A stretch of DNA of 63,483 bases from a virus. The notes under the pieces were generated by a model. The model was not told the origin of the DNA. It saw nothing but the letters and a program-made list of their open reading frames with translations, and did no database searches. Position numbers and translations under genes: made by a program. Shown one piece after another: positions 34,065 to 41,752 of the stretch (positions are counted from its first letter, which is position 1; the number at the start of each line of letters is the position of its first letter). Where the stretch lies: the IMG/VR virus record IMGVR_UViG_3300034013_000310, positions 1 through 63,483 of that record. The stretch is one strand, 5' to 3'.

Positions 34065-34289
34065 ATGAGAGTAAAAGACTTAAGAGTAGGTAATGCCATA
34101 CTTCGTAAAATGGCAAAAGAAAATGGTTTTGATATCGAAAACGTATATTTAAACCAATACTATGGATATGTACATACGGTAGATGTAAACAAACCCGATG
34201 CTGACTTTTGTGAAACTGAATACAAAGGTTCAAAATACAGAGTAGAATATATGTTAGGTTGCTTTAATCCATTTATAGTAAAAATATGA
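34065..34289 (+). CDS. Hypothetical protein, 74 aa
   Basis: MRVKDLRVGNAILRKMAKEN resembles the start of small phage proteins of the form M-K-x-x-D-L-R-I-G-N with a beta-rich remainder (VYLNQYYGYVHTVD). Function unknown. Overlaps the next small gene by 4 bp. Confidence 0.6.
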   Translation: MRVKDLRVGNAILRKMAKENGFDIENVYLNQYYGYVHTVDVNKPDADFCETEYKGSKYRVEYMLGCFNPFIVKI

Positions 34290-34462
34290 AAGCAGTTTTT
34301 ATTTCCTTAATGCTATTAATTATAGCGATGATTATCATTCCGGTAGGTGGAATGAGTGAGTCAAATCCAAACAAAGATTTCTATATCTATGGTTTTTTAA
34401 CATGCGAGATTCTATGCATAGCTTCTATGCTTAGATTTTTTATCAACTCTAAAAAGCAATAA
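34286..34462 (+). CDS. Small membrane protein, 58 aa
   Basis: MKAVFISLMLLIIAMIIIPV is a hydrophobic N-terminal segment (membrane anchor or signal), and a second hydrophobic stretch FLTCEILCIASMLRFF follows. Two-span topology is likely. Overlaps the previous gene by 4 bp. Confidence 0.55.
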   Translation: MKAVFISLMLLIIAMIIIPVGGMSESNPNKDFYIYGFLTCEILCIASMLRFFINSKKQ

Positions 34463-34463
34463 A

Positions 34464-34640
34464 ATGAGACCACGTATCAAACACAAAGTGGACGTTCAAG
34501 CAGTTATCAACGACATCGAGCGTCGAGTAAAAGTCTATTCAGAATGCATTAAAGACCTAATGCAGTCAGAAGGAATCGAGTACCAACAAGCTAAACAATT
34601 AATTAGTTCACGTACTGTGAACACAATACTATTTAAGTAA
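34464..34640 (+). CDS. Hypothetical protein, 58 aa
   Basis: MRPRIKHKVDVQAVINDIER followed by a helical stretch and SSRTVNTILFK. The stop overlaps the next start as TAATG. No family recognised. Confidence 0.55.
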   Translation: MRPRIKHKVDVQAVINDIERRVKVYSECIKDLMQSEGIEYQQAKQLISSRTVNTILFK

Positions 34641-34939
34641 TGAGTTACTATGTTAGAATGCAAATCGATAACTATATATTGGATAGATATGGTTTTGAGG
34701 CATGGATACATGCAACGGTAGAAGAAGGTAAAGAGGTCTTTTATGCCAAACTATTCAAAGGAGAATACGATGAATGTGAGGTTAGTGTGGATGATAAATT
34801 CCCAACATTCACAGAAGCAAACAACTTTTTAGAAAGTAAAGTAAAAGAGATTGTTGTGCCTTATATCGACTATGTAAGAGTCAGAGGTAATTGGGCAAAA
34901 GAAGATTTACAAACAATAGAAAACGATTTTAAATTATGA
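34640..34939 (+). CDS. Hypothetical protein, 99 aa
   Basis: Beta-rich, aromatic and acidic protein (YVRMQIDNYILDRYGFEAWI...VPYIDYVRVRGNWAKED). Overlaps the next gene by 4 bp. No family recognised. Confidence 0.6.
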   Translation: MSYYVRMQIDNYILDRYGFEAWIHATVEEGKEVFYAKLFKGEYDECEVSVDDKFPTFTEANNFLESKVKEIVVPYIDYVRVRGNWAKEDLQTIENDFKL

Positions 34940-35676
34940 AACCAACATTAGAAGAAGTTAAAGCATACTTTAAAAATGCTAAAGAAGTAAAATGTTTGAG
35001 TGAAAATAGAGTTTTTAAATTAAAAGAAAACTATTCTATTGAAAGAGGGATTTTGACTAACAGTTATTTTGCATATAAAGGAGGTAAAGCTATAATTGAT
35101 TTATGGGACGACCAAAAAGGCTACGCCGAAATTATATCCTATAAGGAGTTCACTGTCTCAAAAGAGTTCATTCTCGAGGCACATTCAGCAGCATGCTCAA
35201 CGTGGAAAACCAAAATCGAAGACAAATTCCCGGACTTATTCAACGAACTAACTCCGTTCAATTGGTATAGACCTGATGGCTTTGGCAAATGTTTGCTTTA
35301 CTTTACCGGTGAGTATGGTTATCGCAAATCACCATTTGGGTTCGACTACAACGGTAACTACACTGAGAAGTTAGGAGTGCACCGCGAAGATAGACACTCC
35401 AAAGCCACAGACGAAGAGGTGTTCGAGATGTTCGCAATTGAGGCCGACAAAAGAGGCTACAAGTCCAATACTAAAATTAAAAGTTTATTATTTAAAGGCA
35501 CAACTGTCAGTATTAACGGAACAGAGATGAGGCTTGAAGGTAATGGCAGACGAGTACATATGGGAGGATCTACCATATTCGACAACGGAGAATGGGCAGA
35601 GATTGTACCAAAAGTAGTCGAGATGACCAAAGAGGAAATTGAACAGAAGTTAGGATTTAAAATCAAAATAGTATGA
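34936..35676 (+). CDS. Hypothetical protein, 246 aa
   Basis: Soluble protein with the segments YFAYKGGKAIIDLWDDQKGY, FNWYRPDGFGKCLLYFTGEY and a C-terminal MTKEEIEQKLGFKIKIV, the last being a phrase often found at the end of small phage unknowns. No catalytic motif was identified. The chain of short overlaps continues on both sides. Confidence 0.6.
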   Translation: MKPTLEEVKAYFKNAKEVKCLSENRVFKLKENYSIERGILTNSYFAYKGGKAIIDLWDDQKGYAEIISYKEFTVSKEFILEAHSAACSTWKTKIEDKFPDLFNELTPFNWYRPDGFGKCLLYFTGEYGYRKSPFGFDYNGNYTEKLGVHREDRHSKATDEEVFEMFAIEADKRGYKSNTKIKSLLFKGTTVSINGTEMRLEGNGRRVHMGGSTIFDNGEWAEIVPKVVEMTKEEIEQKLGFKIKIV

Positions 35677-35945
35677 GAACAATTAAAGAATTATTAGAAG
35701 TAATGCTTAGGAACCAAGACATGTTCCCTTGTGGGTTATGCGTTTGGTCGCAAAGACTATACAACAGAGATGTAATATCTTATAATGAGTATTTGTTATT
35801 AAGAGAATACATAGACAAGAATAAACCTAAGTGGTATTCTAGTTTTGATGCATTGTCTCATTGTTTTTCACAGTATTATTGGGAGCCTGGCGATATAAAA
35901 CCAAGAATCAAGTGGATTCAAAAACATATTAAACTTAATTCTTAG
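35673..35945 (+). CDS. Hypothetical protein, 90 aa
   Basis: Starts MRTIKELLEVMLRNQDMFPC; contains GLCVWSQRLYNRDVISYNEY and a C-terminal WEPGDIKPRIKWIQKH. This plan is typical of small unknown proteins in Bacteroidota phages. Overlaps the previous gene by 4 bp. Confidence 0.6.
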   Translation: MRTIKELLEVMLRNQDMFPCGLCVWSQRLYNRDVISYNEYLLLREYIDKNKPKWYSSFDALSHCFSQYYWEPGDIKPRIKWIQKHIKLNS

Positions 35946-35949
35946 AAGT

Positions 35950-36132
35950 ATGAAACAAATAACTTGGGAGGTGTGGCTATACATCTCAGTATTCGTATTC
36001 TTTTCCCTATTCTTTATGGGGACAATGCCGCGGAGTGTCACAGCATTCCCCAATTTTTTATGGTACTTCATACCATCAGTAATTAACCTGGCCGTATGTT
36101 TATTCTACGGCTTAAAAGATTCAGAGAGATGA
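35950..36132 (+). CDS. Small membrane protein, 60 aa
   Basis: Two hydrophobic segments: VWLYISVFVFFSLFFMGTM and FLWYFIPSVINLAVCLFYGL. Likely an inner-membrane protein; role unknown. Confidence 0.6.
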   Translation: MKQITWEVWLYISVFVFFSLFFMGTMPRSVTAFPNFLWYFIPSVINLAVCLFYGLKDSER

Positions 36133-36458
36133 CAACAGAACAACAAAACAAAATGCTCGACAAATTTATAGGAAGTGAAGGGCAGTGGGAGTCCTACAAA
36201 AACTCTTACGGAGAAGAATGTTGGGGTAAATACAAGCCAAACTATCATCACTCGGATTGGAATGAATTGATGCGTGTGGTGGAGAAAATAAACACAATTG
36301 AACGTTTTGAAGTGGTTATTATAAGCGAACATTGCCATATAACAGATCAATTAGGGGAATTAACACTGTCTCTTCAATGTCCAAGCACAAAAATAGCAGT
36401 CTACAAAGCGTGTTGCGAATTTATAAAATGGTACAACGATGAGAACAGAGATAACTGA
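36129..36458 (+). CDS. Hypothetical protein, 109 aa
   Basis: The ATG at 36129 overlaps the previous stop as ATGA and gives MTTEQQNKMLDKFIGSEGQW. Contains a beta-alpha pattern (IERFEVVIISEHCHITDQ, then STKIAVYKACCEFIKWYN) common in small phage unknowns. No known function. Confidence 0.6.
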   Translation: MTTEQQNKMLDKFIGSEGQWESYKNSYGEECWGKYKPNYHHSDWNELMRVVEKINTIERFEVVIISEHCHITDQLGELTLSLQCPSTKIAVYKACCEFIKWYNDENRDN

Positions 36459-36594
36459 CATCCAAAAGTGGCTGAGAGTTTACCATAACCCGACATGTGA
36501 GTCAGCCTTTAAAAAAGCAGAGAGAGAACTCAAAAAAGTTCACGACAAATACGGAACAGTAGACGTAAGTATAATCAAACAGCTAATATCATGA
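36439..36594 (+). CDS. Hypothetical small protein, 51 aa
   Basis: MRTEITDIQKWLRVYHNPTC, then a helical Lys-rich part ending SIIKQLIS. It overlaps both neighbours (20 bp and 4 bp), consistent with translational coupling. Confidence 0.5.
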   Translation: MRTEITDIQKWLRVYHNPTCESAFKKAERELKKVHDKYGTVDVSIIKQLIS

Positions 36595-36788
36595 GTGAAT
36601 TAAAAGAACAAATAGAGAAAGAACTCAAATTCCTAAAGAAAGGAATTGTAAAGACTCCCGAGTCTCTCAGAGAACTTGAGATTTTTGCCAAAGCTAACAA
36701 CGGTACATCAGACGTGGTACTAATGCACATGTCTATGAACTACGGATACAAACTTGCATTAGAGAAACTTAAACAGCAAATATCATGA
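36591..36788 (+). CDS. Hypothetical small protein, 65 aa
   Basis: Helical protein (MSELKEQIEKELKFLKKGIV, LRELEIFAKANNGTSDVVLM). Directly upstream of, and overlapping by 4 bp, the amidoligase gene. Confidence 0.55.
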   Translation: MSELKEQIEKELKFLKKGIVKTPESLRELEIFAKANNGTSDVVLMHMSMNYGYKLALEKLKQQIS

Positions 36789-37987
36789 GATTATCAGAAT
36801 TACGCACTATCTATGATTGTGCAGAAGACAATCAAGAGGCACGCAACATCGTAGCCTCTATCGGTCAAAGACTCGTTTCACTAACAGAGATTGAGGACAG
36901 AGACTTCTTCGAGTACGATGGACTGTATTTTTCAAGCGAAGAGTATGTTATAACTCACGACGATGGCGTTCATCATATCGATGACACATTTTATTGCGAA
37001 GGGTACGATGCATACTTCCCGGACCAAGTTAGCAGTGTCACGGTAAATAGAGGCAGCGACCAATGGACTTGTTCGAAGGCTTATGTATTGTATGGATGCA
37101 ATATATCACTATGGTATTACGATGGAGAATACTATGATTGGGACGCATTGGATTACCGCGACCTTGTTGTGACTGAAGACACTAATGAGGTTATGTGCAG
37201 AGATGATGCCTACTACCACGAAGGGTACGGTTGGTGCAGTGAGCCTGACGACAACGAGACATACGTTAGAGACTACCACTCTGGCTCACACCATCTTAAG
37301 ATGTTCGACCACAAATCACCATACAAAATTGGATTTGAGATTGAGAAGGAAGACCAAGAGGTTAAAGAGTCTATCGAGATTGACGACTTCGAGGAAGCTA
37401 CCGACAACATTTGGCGTAAAGAGAGAGATGGCAGTCTCGATGATGTGTCCGGATTTGAGGTAATCAGTCCGACATTCGAGTTTAATATCCCAAAAATATT
37501 CAAACTCATCGAGTCCAATGACATTCTTGTAGAGCATATCAATGCCAATACAGAGCTGACTTGTGGTGGTCACATCCACTTATCAGAGGATGGTCTCAGT
37601 GGTCAAGAGATGTTTGACAAAATCAAAGGCTATACTCCTTTGTTGTATGCCTTGTACTACGGTAGAGTAGACAAGCACTACTGCCGAGGCAAGAAGAACG
37701 ACGAAATTAAAGGTGATGGTAATAAGTATCAAGCTATTAGAATACTCAGCGACCGTATCGAGTTTCGTATCATCAGTGCAGTGCGCAACGTTAAGACACT
37801 CAAGTGGCGTGCCAAGCTAATCGATATGATGCTAAAGTATCCTACCGATGACGTGGCTAAAGCCTACTACTACGTTGATACAAAGTTCACCCGACTATTG
37901 TCTGAGGTTTACTCAGCCGATAAGTTGGTGGAAGTAAAGAAAAGATTTGTGGAATTCACTAAAAGATTTGAAGATTTAGATATTTAA
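36785..37987 (+). CDS. Amidoligase (glutamine-synthetase-like COOH-NH2 ligase), 400 aa
   Basis: The C-terminal 220 residues carry the amidoligase pattern: KIGFEIEKED (near 181-190), RDGSL (near 214) followed by GFEVISP, CGGHIHLS (260-267, the conserved Gly-Gly-His-x-His) and RIEFRI (324-329). Such enzymes join a carboxylate to an amine with ATP. The N-terminal 160 residues are acidic, Tyr-rich and weakly repetitive (FYCEGYDAYFPD, YYHEGYGWCSEPDD), perhaps for substrate binding. It is followed by a class II glutamine amidotransferase, a known partner type for phage amidoligases. Substrate unknown. Confidence 0.75.
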   Translation: MRLSELRTIYDCAEDNQEARNIVASIGQRLVSLTEIEDRDFFEYDGLYFSSEEYVITHDDGVHHIDDTFYCEGYDAYFPDQVSSVTVNRGSDQWTCSKAYVLYGCNISLWYYDGEYYDWDALDYRDLVVTEDTNEVMCRDDAYYHEGYGWCSEPDDNETYVRDYHSGSHHLKMFDHKSPYKIGFEIEKEDQEVKESIEIDDFEEATDNIWRKERDGSLDDVSGFEVISPTFEFNIPKIFKLIESNDILVEHINANTELTCGGHIHLSEDGLSGQEMFDKIKGYTPLLYALYYGRVDKHYCRGKKNDEIKGDGNKYQAIRILSDRIEFRIISAVRNVKTLKWRAKLIDMMLKYPTDDVAKAYYYVDTKFTRLLSEVYSADKLVEVKKRFVEFTKRFEDLDI

Positions 37988-38014
37988 AAAATAACAATTT
38001 AAAAAAATAAAAAC

Positions 38015-38821
38015 ATGTGCATCGCAATATTAAATACCAAGAAAGCAGGTAAGTTACCAAAATCATACATCAAAAACTCATGGGAAAACAACGACATGGG
38101 CGCCGGACTATTATGGACAGAGAAAGGTAAGCTAAATACCTTCAAGACTTACGAATACGACGAGTTTGAGAAGAAGTATTATTCAATCAGAAGAAAGAAG
38201 GAGACCGGTAATATTGTCCTTCACTTCCGTATCGCCACAAGTGGCTTTGACAAATACATAAACCTTCATCCGTTCCTTGTCAATGATGACTTAGGTTTTG
38301 TTCACAACGGAGTATTGTACGGACTCGGCAACAAAAAGTACTCAGACACTTACGAGTTCAATGAGATGCTCAAGACATTCAAACACGACTTCTTATCTTG
38401 TAAGATGACGAGAATGCTTATCGAACAATACATCGACTACAGCAAACTAATCTTCCTTGCTGCCGATGACAAATACACCATCATCAACGAAAAGAAAGGG
38501 CATTGGGCCGGTAACAATTGGTACTCGAATGACTCATACAAACAAGTCAATTCATTCAAATACTACGGTAACCAAAAGGTATTCACACCCGGATACCTTG
38601 ACAAATTCGAACAGGACTTGTTTGAGGATACACCATCTTACAAACAAGAGGTCAGCGCCGACGACGAGTGGGAAATGTACGAGTACATCTGTGATGTATA
38701 CGGAGAAGATCCAGACGATCCGGGGACATGGGACACTATTGAATACTACATGTCGCTCAATAACACGTTTACTATTCCTGAGTTGTATAACATTTTAACT
38801 GAAGACTATGCAAGAAGCTAG
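38015..38821 (+). CDS. Class II glutamine amidotransferase-like protein, 268 aa
   Basis: Starts MCIAILNTKKAG, with Cys2 as the N-terminal nucleophile after Met removal, as in class II (Ntn) amidotransferases. It continues with NDMGAGLLW, VLHFRIATSG (Arg/Thr in the glutamine pocket), NLHPFLVND and GFVHNGVL, matching the R-x-A-T-x-G, HPF and F-x-H-N-G motifs. The C-terminal part is acidic and lacks a second enzyme domain. It would release ammonia from glutamine, plausibly for the adjacent amidoligase. Confidence 0.82.
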   Translation: MCIAILNTKKAGKLPKSYIKNSWENNDMGAGLLWTEKGKLNTFKTYEYDEFEKKYYSIRRKKETGNIVLHFRIATSGFDKYINLHPFLVNDDLGFVHNGVLYGLGNKKYSDTYEFNEMLKTFKHDFLSCKMTRMLIEQYIDYSKLIFLAADDKYTIINEKKGHWAGNNWYSNDSYKQVNSFKYYGNQKVFTPGYLDKFEQDLFEDTPSYKQEVSADDEWEMYEYICDVYGEDPDDPGTWDTIEYYMSLNNTFTIPELYNILTEDYARS

Positions 38822-38978
38822 CAAGTTCTACGAGTGGATGCTCAAAATAAAGAGTATCCACTTGGCCAACAACACCAAAATGAGTGAGGCCTACGAGAAG
38901 ATTATTAAAAACGAAAAAGAAACAAAAGTACCTAACAATGAGAGAGTATTTGATTTGCTATCTAGCGGAGCGCAATGA
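38808..38978 (+). CDS. Hypothetical small protein, 56 aa
   Basis: MQEASKFYEWMLKIKSIHLA, then a charged helical stretch. It overlaps the amidotransferase end (14 bp) and the next small gene (41 bp); the second overlap lowers certainty. Confidence 0.45.
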   Translation: MQEASKFYEWMLKIKSIHLANNTKMSEAYEKIIKNEKETKVPNNERVFDLLSSGAQ

Positions 38979-39096
38979 CGTATGCGCAGACCTTGAGACC
39001 ATAGTCGAGGCATCAAACATCAAAGAAGCCTTAGACGATTTCCTTAGTAATAACATTGTAAAACGAGTAACAAGTATCCAAGAAGAAAATGAATGA
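38938..39096 (+). CDS. Hypothetical small protein, 52 aa
   Basis: Start MREYLICYLAERNDVCADLE chosen at 38938; a longer reading would begin in a Lys/Arg-rich out-of-frame shadow. The pattern ETIVEASNIKEALDDFLSNN resembles small phage proteins related to DUF-type beta-alpha-beta folds. Overlaps the next gene by 8 bp. Confidence 0.55.
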   Translation: MREYLICYLAERNDVCADLETIVEASNIKEALDDFLSNNIVKRVTSIQEENE

Positions 39097-39613
39097 CATT
39101 CAAACACAAATACTACAGGACTTAAAGGATAAGTTCTGTAGTCTTTCGCAAAGCGAACTATCATCGGGCGGATTGATCGACGTGAGTTCAATCATTCAAA
39201 AAGCCAACGAAGACATCATTGCTAAAGAGTCAATAGTAGAAGCCACAAAGGCATTTACAAGACTTATGCAAGAAGACATCAGAAGACACGTCTTTATGAT
39301 ACAAAAAGACATTGAGGCACTTGGACTGTCTATCTCAATAAGTCAAGTAGGCGATTATATTGATATAAAAGCAGGCCCGATATACGGAATAAGAATACGG
39401 TATAATCATTCTACATATAAAAATGTTACCTTTGATAATTGTTCAAGGTCTTATCCGGTGGAGTATAAAATAACCCTTAAATCAGACTACCTTTATGACC
39501 TCAACTTCAAAGGAAACGATGAAGGCTTTAAAGAGTTGGTATCCAACGAAAGATTTAAACTAAAATTAAGAGAGCTATATGAACTTCTACAGAATAAAAA
39601 CGACAGCGTATAA
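39089..39613 (+). CDS. Hypothetical protein, 174 aa
   Basis: Helical N-terminal half (IQTQILQDLKDKFCSLSQSE ...) and beta-rich C-terminal half (YIDIKAGPIYGIRIRYN). No family recognised. Overlaps the next gene by 35 bp. Confidence 0.6.
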   Translation: MNDIQTQILQDLKDKFCSLSQSELSSGGLIDVSSIIQKANEDIIAKESIVEATKAFTRLMQEDIRRHVFMIQKDIEALGLSISISQVGDYIDIKAGPIYGIRIRYNHSTYKNVTFDNCSRSYPVEYKITLKSDYLYDLNFKGNDEGFKELVSNERFKLKLRELYELLQNKNDSV

Positions 39614-39803
39614 AGAAGAGGACTTCTTTTTACTGACAGACATACCGGAAGAAGACATCGTTGAGGTGATCTATCCAATTGTCAAAGAAGAACGCGATGG
39701 AGGTTATGAATACGACAATGAAATGCTATTCAAAGAACTAAAGAAACAATACCCGGACAACAACATATCAATGGTCGATGAGCCAATTGAAATAGTATTT
39801 TAG
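39579..39803 (+). CDS. Hypothetical acidic protein, 74 aa
   Basis: MNFYRIKTTAYKEEDFFLLT is followed by an acidic alpha/beta stretch. Reads like a small standalone fold frequent in phage early regions. Last gene before the tRNA region. Confidence 0.55.
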   Translation: MNFYRIKTTAYKEEDFFLLTDIPEEDIVEVIYPIVKEERDGGYEYDNEMLFKELKKQYPDNNISMVDEPIEIVF

Positions 39804-39807
39804 ATGT

Positions 39808-39882
39808 GGGTGAATATTGCAATCCTTACTTGTCGGTAATGTAGGCCGCTGTAATGCTTATGGTTAATACGCTTCTTCACCC
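39808..39882 (+). ncRNA. Possible folded RNA closed by a GGGTGAA/TTCACCC stem
   Basis: A perfect 7-bp stem GGGTGAA (39808-39814) with TTCACCC (39876-39882) closes a 61-nt interior without an open frame. tRNA-sized, but lacking a T-loop. It lies 63 bp before the tRNA. Confidence 0.3.
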
Positions 39883-39925
39883 TTAATTATCATCTCTCAT
39901 GGAGTGAAATTACAGCAAGACTGAC

Positions 39926-39943
39926 TGACCGGAAAGCCGGTCA
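39926..39943 (+). promoter_or_regulatory. Hairpin immediately 5' of the tRNA
   Basis: Perfect 7-bp stem TGACCGG/CCGGTCA with loop AAAG, ending 2 nt before the tRNA. May guide 5' processing of the tRNA precursor. Confidence 0.5.
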
Positions 39944-39945
39944 AT

Positions 39946-40019
39946 GTCCTCATAACTCAGTTGGTTAGAGTAACGGTCTCATAAACCGTAAGTCGCAGGT
40001 TCGAGCCCTGCTGGGGACA
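39946..40019 (+). tRNA. tRNA with CAT anticodon (Met or Ile2)
   Basis: 74-nt cloverleaf: acceptor GTCCTCA/TGGGGAC with one G-U pair, D-loop AGTTGGTTAG, anticodon stem ACGGT/ACCGT with loop CTCATAA (anticodon CAT at 39980-39982), T-arm GCAGG-TTCGAGC-CCTGC, discriminator A. CCA is not encoded. CAT could mean elongator Met or, if lysidine-modified, Ile reading AUA, which is common in this AT-rich genome; the sequence alone does not decide. Confidence 0.9.
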
Positions 40020-40041
40020 CTAATCTTTAAATCAAATCAAA

Positions 40042-40488
40042 ATGAAACAATTATTTATTGCACTTATGACTACATCATTGTGTTTCTCACAATGGACAAA
40101 CAAAACCATCAATAGTGATTTTGATGGTACATTCAAAAAATCCTACACAGAGACTAATAACAGAGGTTTTTTGGCAATGGAGCAAGGTATTTCATCAGAT
40201 ATGCCTTTGCTTTATCTATGCGGAAGTTATTTCTGTGACGACTCAGCAAATATCGATTTGGTATTTACGGTATCCGGGGAGTCTAAGAGATATAATCTCA
40301 GAGCCTCTAAATCAAGGGATAGCAAGTACTATTTCTTTAGCGACGACATTTGGACTGATGAGTTTATAAACGACTTTAAAACAGCCTCAAAATGCCTTAT
40401 AAGAGTTAATCAAGAATATTGCCAAGCAGACTACTACTCATTTAGCATGAGCGGATCCACATCAGCACTTAATTTTTTAAAAAGATAA
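40042..40488 (+). CDS. Secreted hypothetical protein, 148 aa
   Basis: A signal peptide is clear: MKQLFIALMTTSLCFS followed by Gln-Trp. The mature part is beta-rich with several Cys and aromatic residues (LLYLCGSYFCDDSANIDLVF). A phage protein exported by the host to the periplasm or surface; superinfection exclusion is one possibility but unproven. Confidence 0.6.
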   Translation: MKQLFIALMTTSLCFSQWTNKTINSDFDGTFKKSYTETNNRGFLAMEQGISSDMPLLYLCGSYFCDDSANIDLVFTVSGESKRYNLRASKSRDSKYYFFSDDIWTDEFINDFKTASKCLIRVNQEYCQADYYSFSMSGSTSALNFLKR

Positions 40489-40509
40489 ACGACTAAAACA
40501 ATTTGAGTT

Positions 40510-40968
40510 ATGATAAACGAAATTGAAGTAGTTGATTACGAAATAGTGTCAGCTAAGAATAGCGGCTGCTTCCCTAAAGGTCATGAGCCATGGAACAAAG
40601 GACTAAAAGGTATTCATCTTAGTCCTTCTTCAGAATTTAAGAAGGGTGAAAAGGTGATGGATAAGCACCCGAGTTGGAAAGGTGGTGTTCAAATATTCAC
40701 TAAAGACTGCGCTTATGTATCCGTAGCACCAAACAAAAGAGTGAGAAGGCCTCGTAAAGTGTACGAGGAAACTGTTGGTCCGATACCTCCTGGGTGGGTT
40801 TTATTTCATATAGATGGAGATAGGTTTAACGATGACATTGACAACTTGATAGCCATACCAAGAGCTATACTTGTAGAGGTGAATGCGGGCCGGATAGGCT
40901 CGAACTATCATCAACTGAAAATCGCGGTAGAACTTTTTAATCAAAAACAAAATGGACTTACGAATTGA
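40510..40968 (+). CDS. HNH homing endonuclease, 152 aa
   Basis: Short NUMOD-like DNA-binding repeats (PWNKGLKG, FKKGEKV, HPSWKGG) come first, then an HNH-type core: PPGWVLFHIDGDRFNDDIDN followed by L, with the central His and downstream Asn of the HNH_3 plan. Free-standing selfish endonuclease candidate. The following 112-aa gene overlaps its end by 17 bp, and the cassette-like region begins shortly after. Confidence 0.8.
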   Translation: MINEIEVVDYEIVSAKNSGCFPKGHEPWNKGLKGIHLSPSSEFKKGEKVMDKHPSWKGGVQIFTKDCAYVSVAPNKRVRRPRKVYEETVGPIPPGWVLFHIDGDRFNDDIDNLIAIPRAILVEVNAGRIGSNYHQLKIAVELFNQKQNGLTN

Positions 40969-41290
40969 ACACATTTTTAGAGAAGAAATGAAAGGAGATA
41001 CATCTTTTCAAGAAAAAGAAACTGGGTTAAGTTTGCTTTTCGGAACAAACAAATACTCTAAACAAGAAATGAGAGAAACTTGGGATAGAGGTATTAAACA
41101 CGGAATAGAAATAGGATTGCGAAAAGCAAGTTTAGAAGGGCAAAGGATTGAACTTAATCACAATACTCCAGAAGGAAAACATAAGGAGTTTCTTGAAAAG
41201 TTTTATCAATTGGCTGATGAATATAAATGTGCTGTTCAATATCATCCCGAAGTTGGAATGGTTGTAGTGGCTCGTCAAAATGGCTTATAA
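40952..41290 (+). CDS. Hypothetical protein, 112 aa
   Basis: Starts MDLRIEHIFREEMKGDTSFQ; contains YSKQEMRETWDRGIKHGIEI and EFLEKFYQLADEYKCAVQYH. No family recognised. Its stop codon lies within the first TAACG...CGTTA element of the cassette-like region, so it may be the first cassette. Confidence 0.55.
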   Translation: MDLRIEHIFREEMKGDTSFQEKETGLSLLFGTNKYSKQEMRETWDRGIKHGIEIGLRKASLEGQRIELNHNTPEGKHKEFLEKFYQLADEYKCAVQYHPEVGMVVVARQNGL

Positions 41291-41310
41291 CGGTTCGCAG
41301 CCTTGCGTTA
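41284..41310 (+). repeat. attC-like inverted element A
   Basis: CTTATAACG...TTGCGTTA: TAACG at 41288-41292 and its inverse CGTTA at 41306-41310. Follows the stop of the 112-aa gene. Shares TTATAACG with element D. Confidence 0.45.
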
Positions 41311-41359
41311 GTGCGGGCTTAAAATGCACTACACTTTGTTAAACCAAAAATGCTTAATT

Positions 41360-41683
41360 ATGGCACAAAAGAAGAATAAACCACAAACCCCCGCATTACG
41401 CAAGACTGCTGTTAGTGGCAGTTTTATGTGCGCTCATGGTGCGGAAAACAAATGCAATGAACAATGCTTTACTTGTTCAGAAGATGAAAAGTGTGATGTA
41501 AAATACAGCTACAAAGCTACTATGATACATTATTTTCAATTTACAGAATGGATTGCTGAAAGGTACAATTATATTGGTGGTGAGTGGTGTTGCTGGTGTG
41601 CGAAACAATATGATATTAAAGATACAGAACGCTACAAGAATACTGGTGAATTATGGGCGTATTGGTGGGAAAATTGCCACTAA
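41360..41683 (+). CDS. Cys-rich cassette-type protein, 107 aa
   Basis: ATG 41360 gives MAQKKNKPQTPALRKTAVSG. Cys/Trp-rich: CAHGAENKCNEQCFTC, GGEWCCWCAKQYD, WAYWWENCH. It could bind zinc. It has its own leader and is flanked by TAACG...GTTA elements, the arrangement of a gene cassette. Function unknown. Confidence 0.55.
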   Translation: MAQKKNKPQTPALRKTAVSGSFMCAHGAENKCNEQCFTCSEDEKCDVKYSYKATMIHYFQFTEWIAERYNYIGGEWCCWCAKQYDIKDTERYKNTGELWAYWWENCH

Positions 41684-41729
41684 CGTTTTGCAAATAGGCA
41701 ATCGTTTTAATGTTGCTTATTTGCTGTTA
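41681..41729 (+). repeat. attC-like inverted element B
   Basis: Begins TAACG at the stop of the preceding gene; GCAAATAGGCAA (41690-41701) pairs with TTGCTTATTTGC (41713-41724) at 11 of 12 positions, and it ends TGTTA. This is a long imperfect hairpin, as in integron attC sites. Confidence 0.5.
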
Positions 41730-41752
41730 TGTTTAGTTAAAAATTACGGATT

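Noticed and set aside
36785-37400. Zinc-finger (LIM-like) domain in the amidoligase N-terminus
   Set aside because: The Tyr/Cys/Trp-rich repeats are suggestive, but the Cys spacing does not give consistent metal-ligand pairs.
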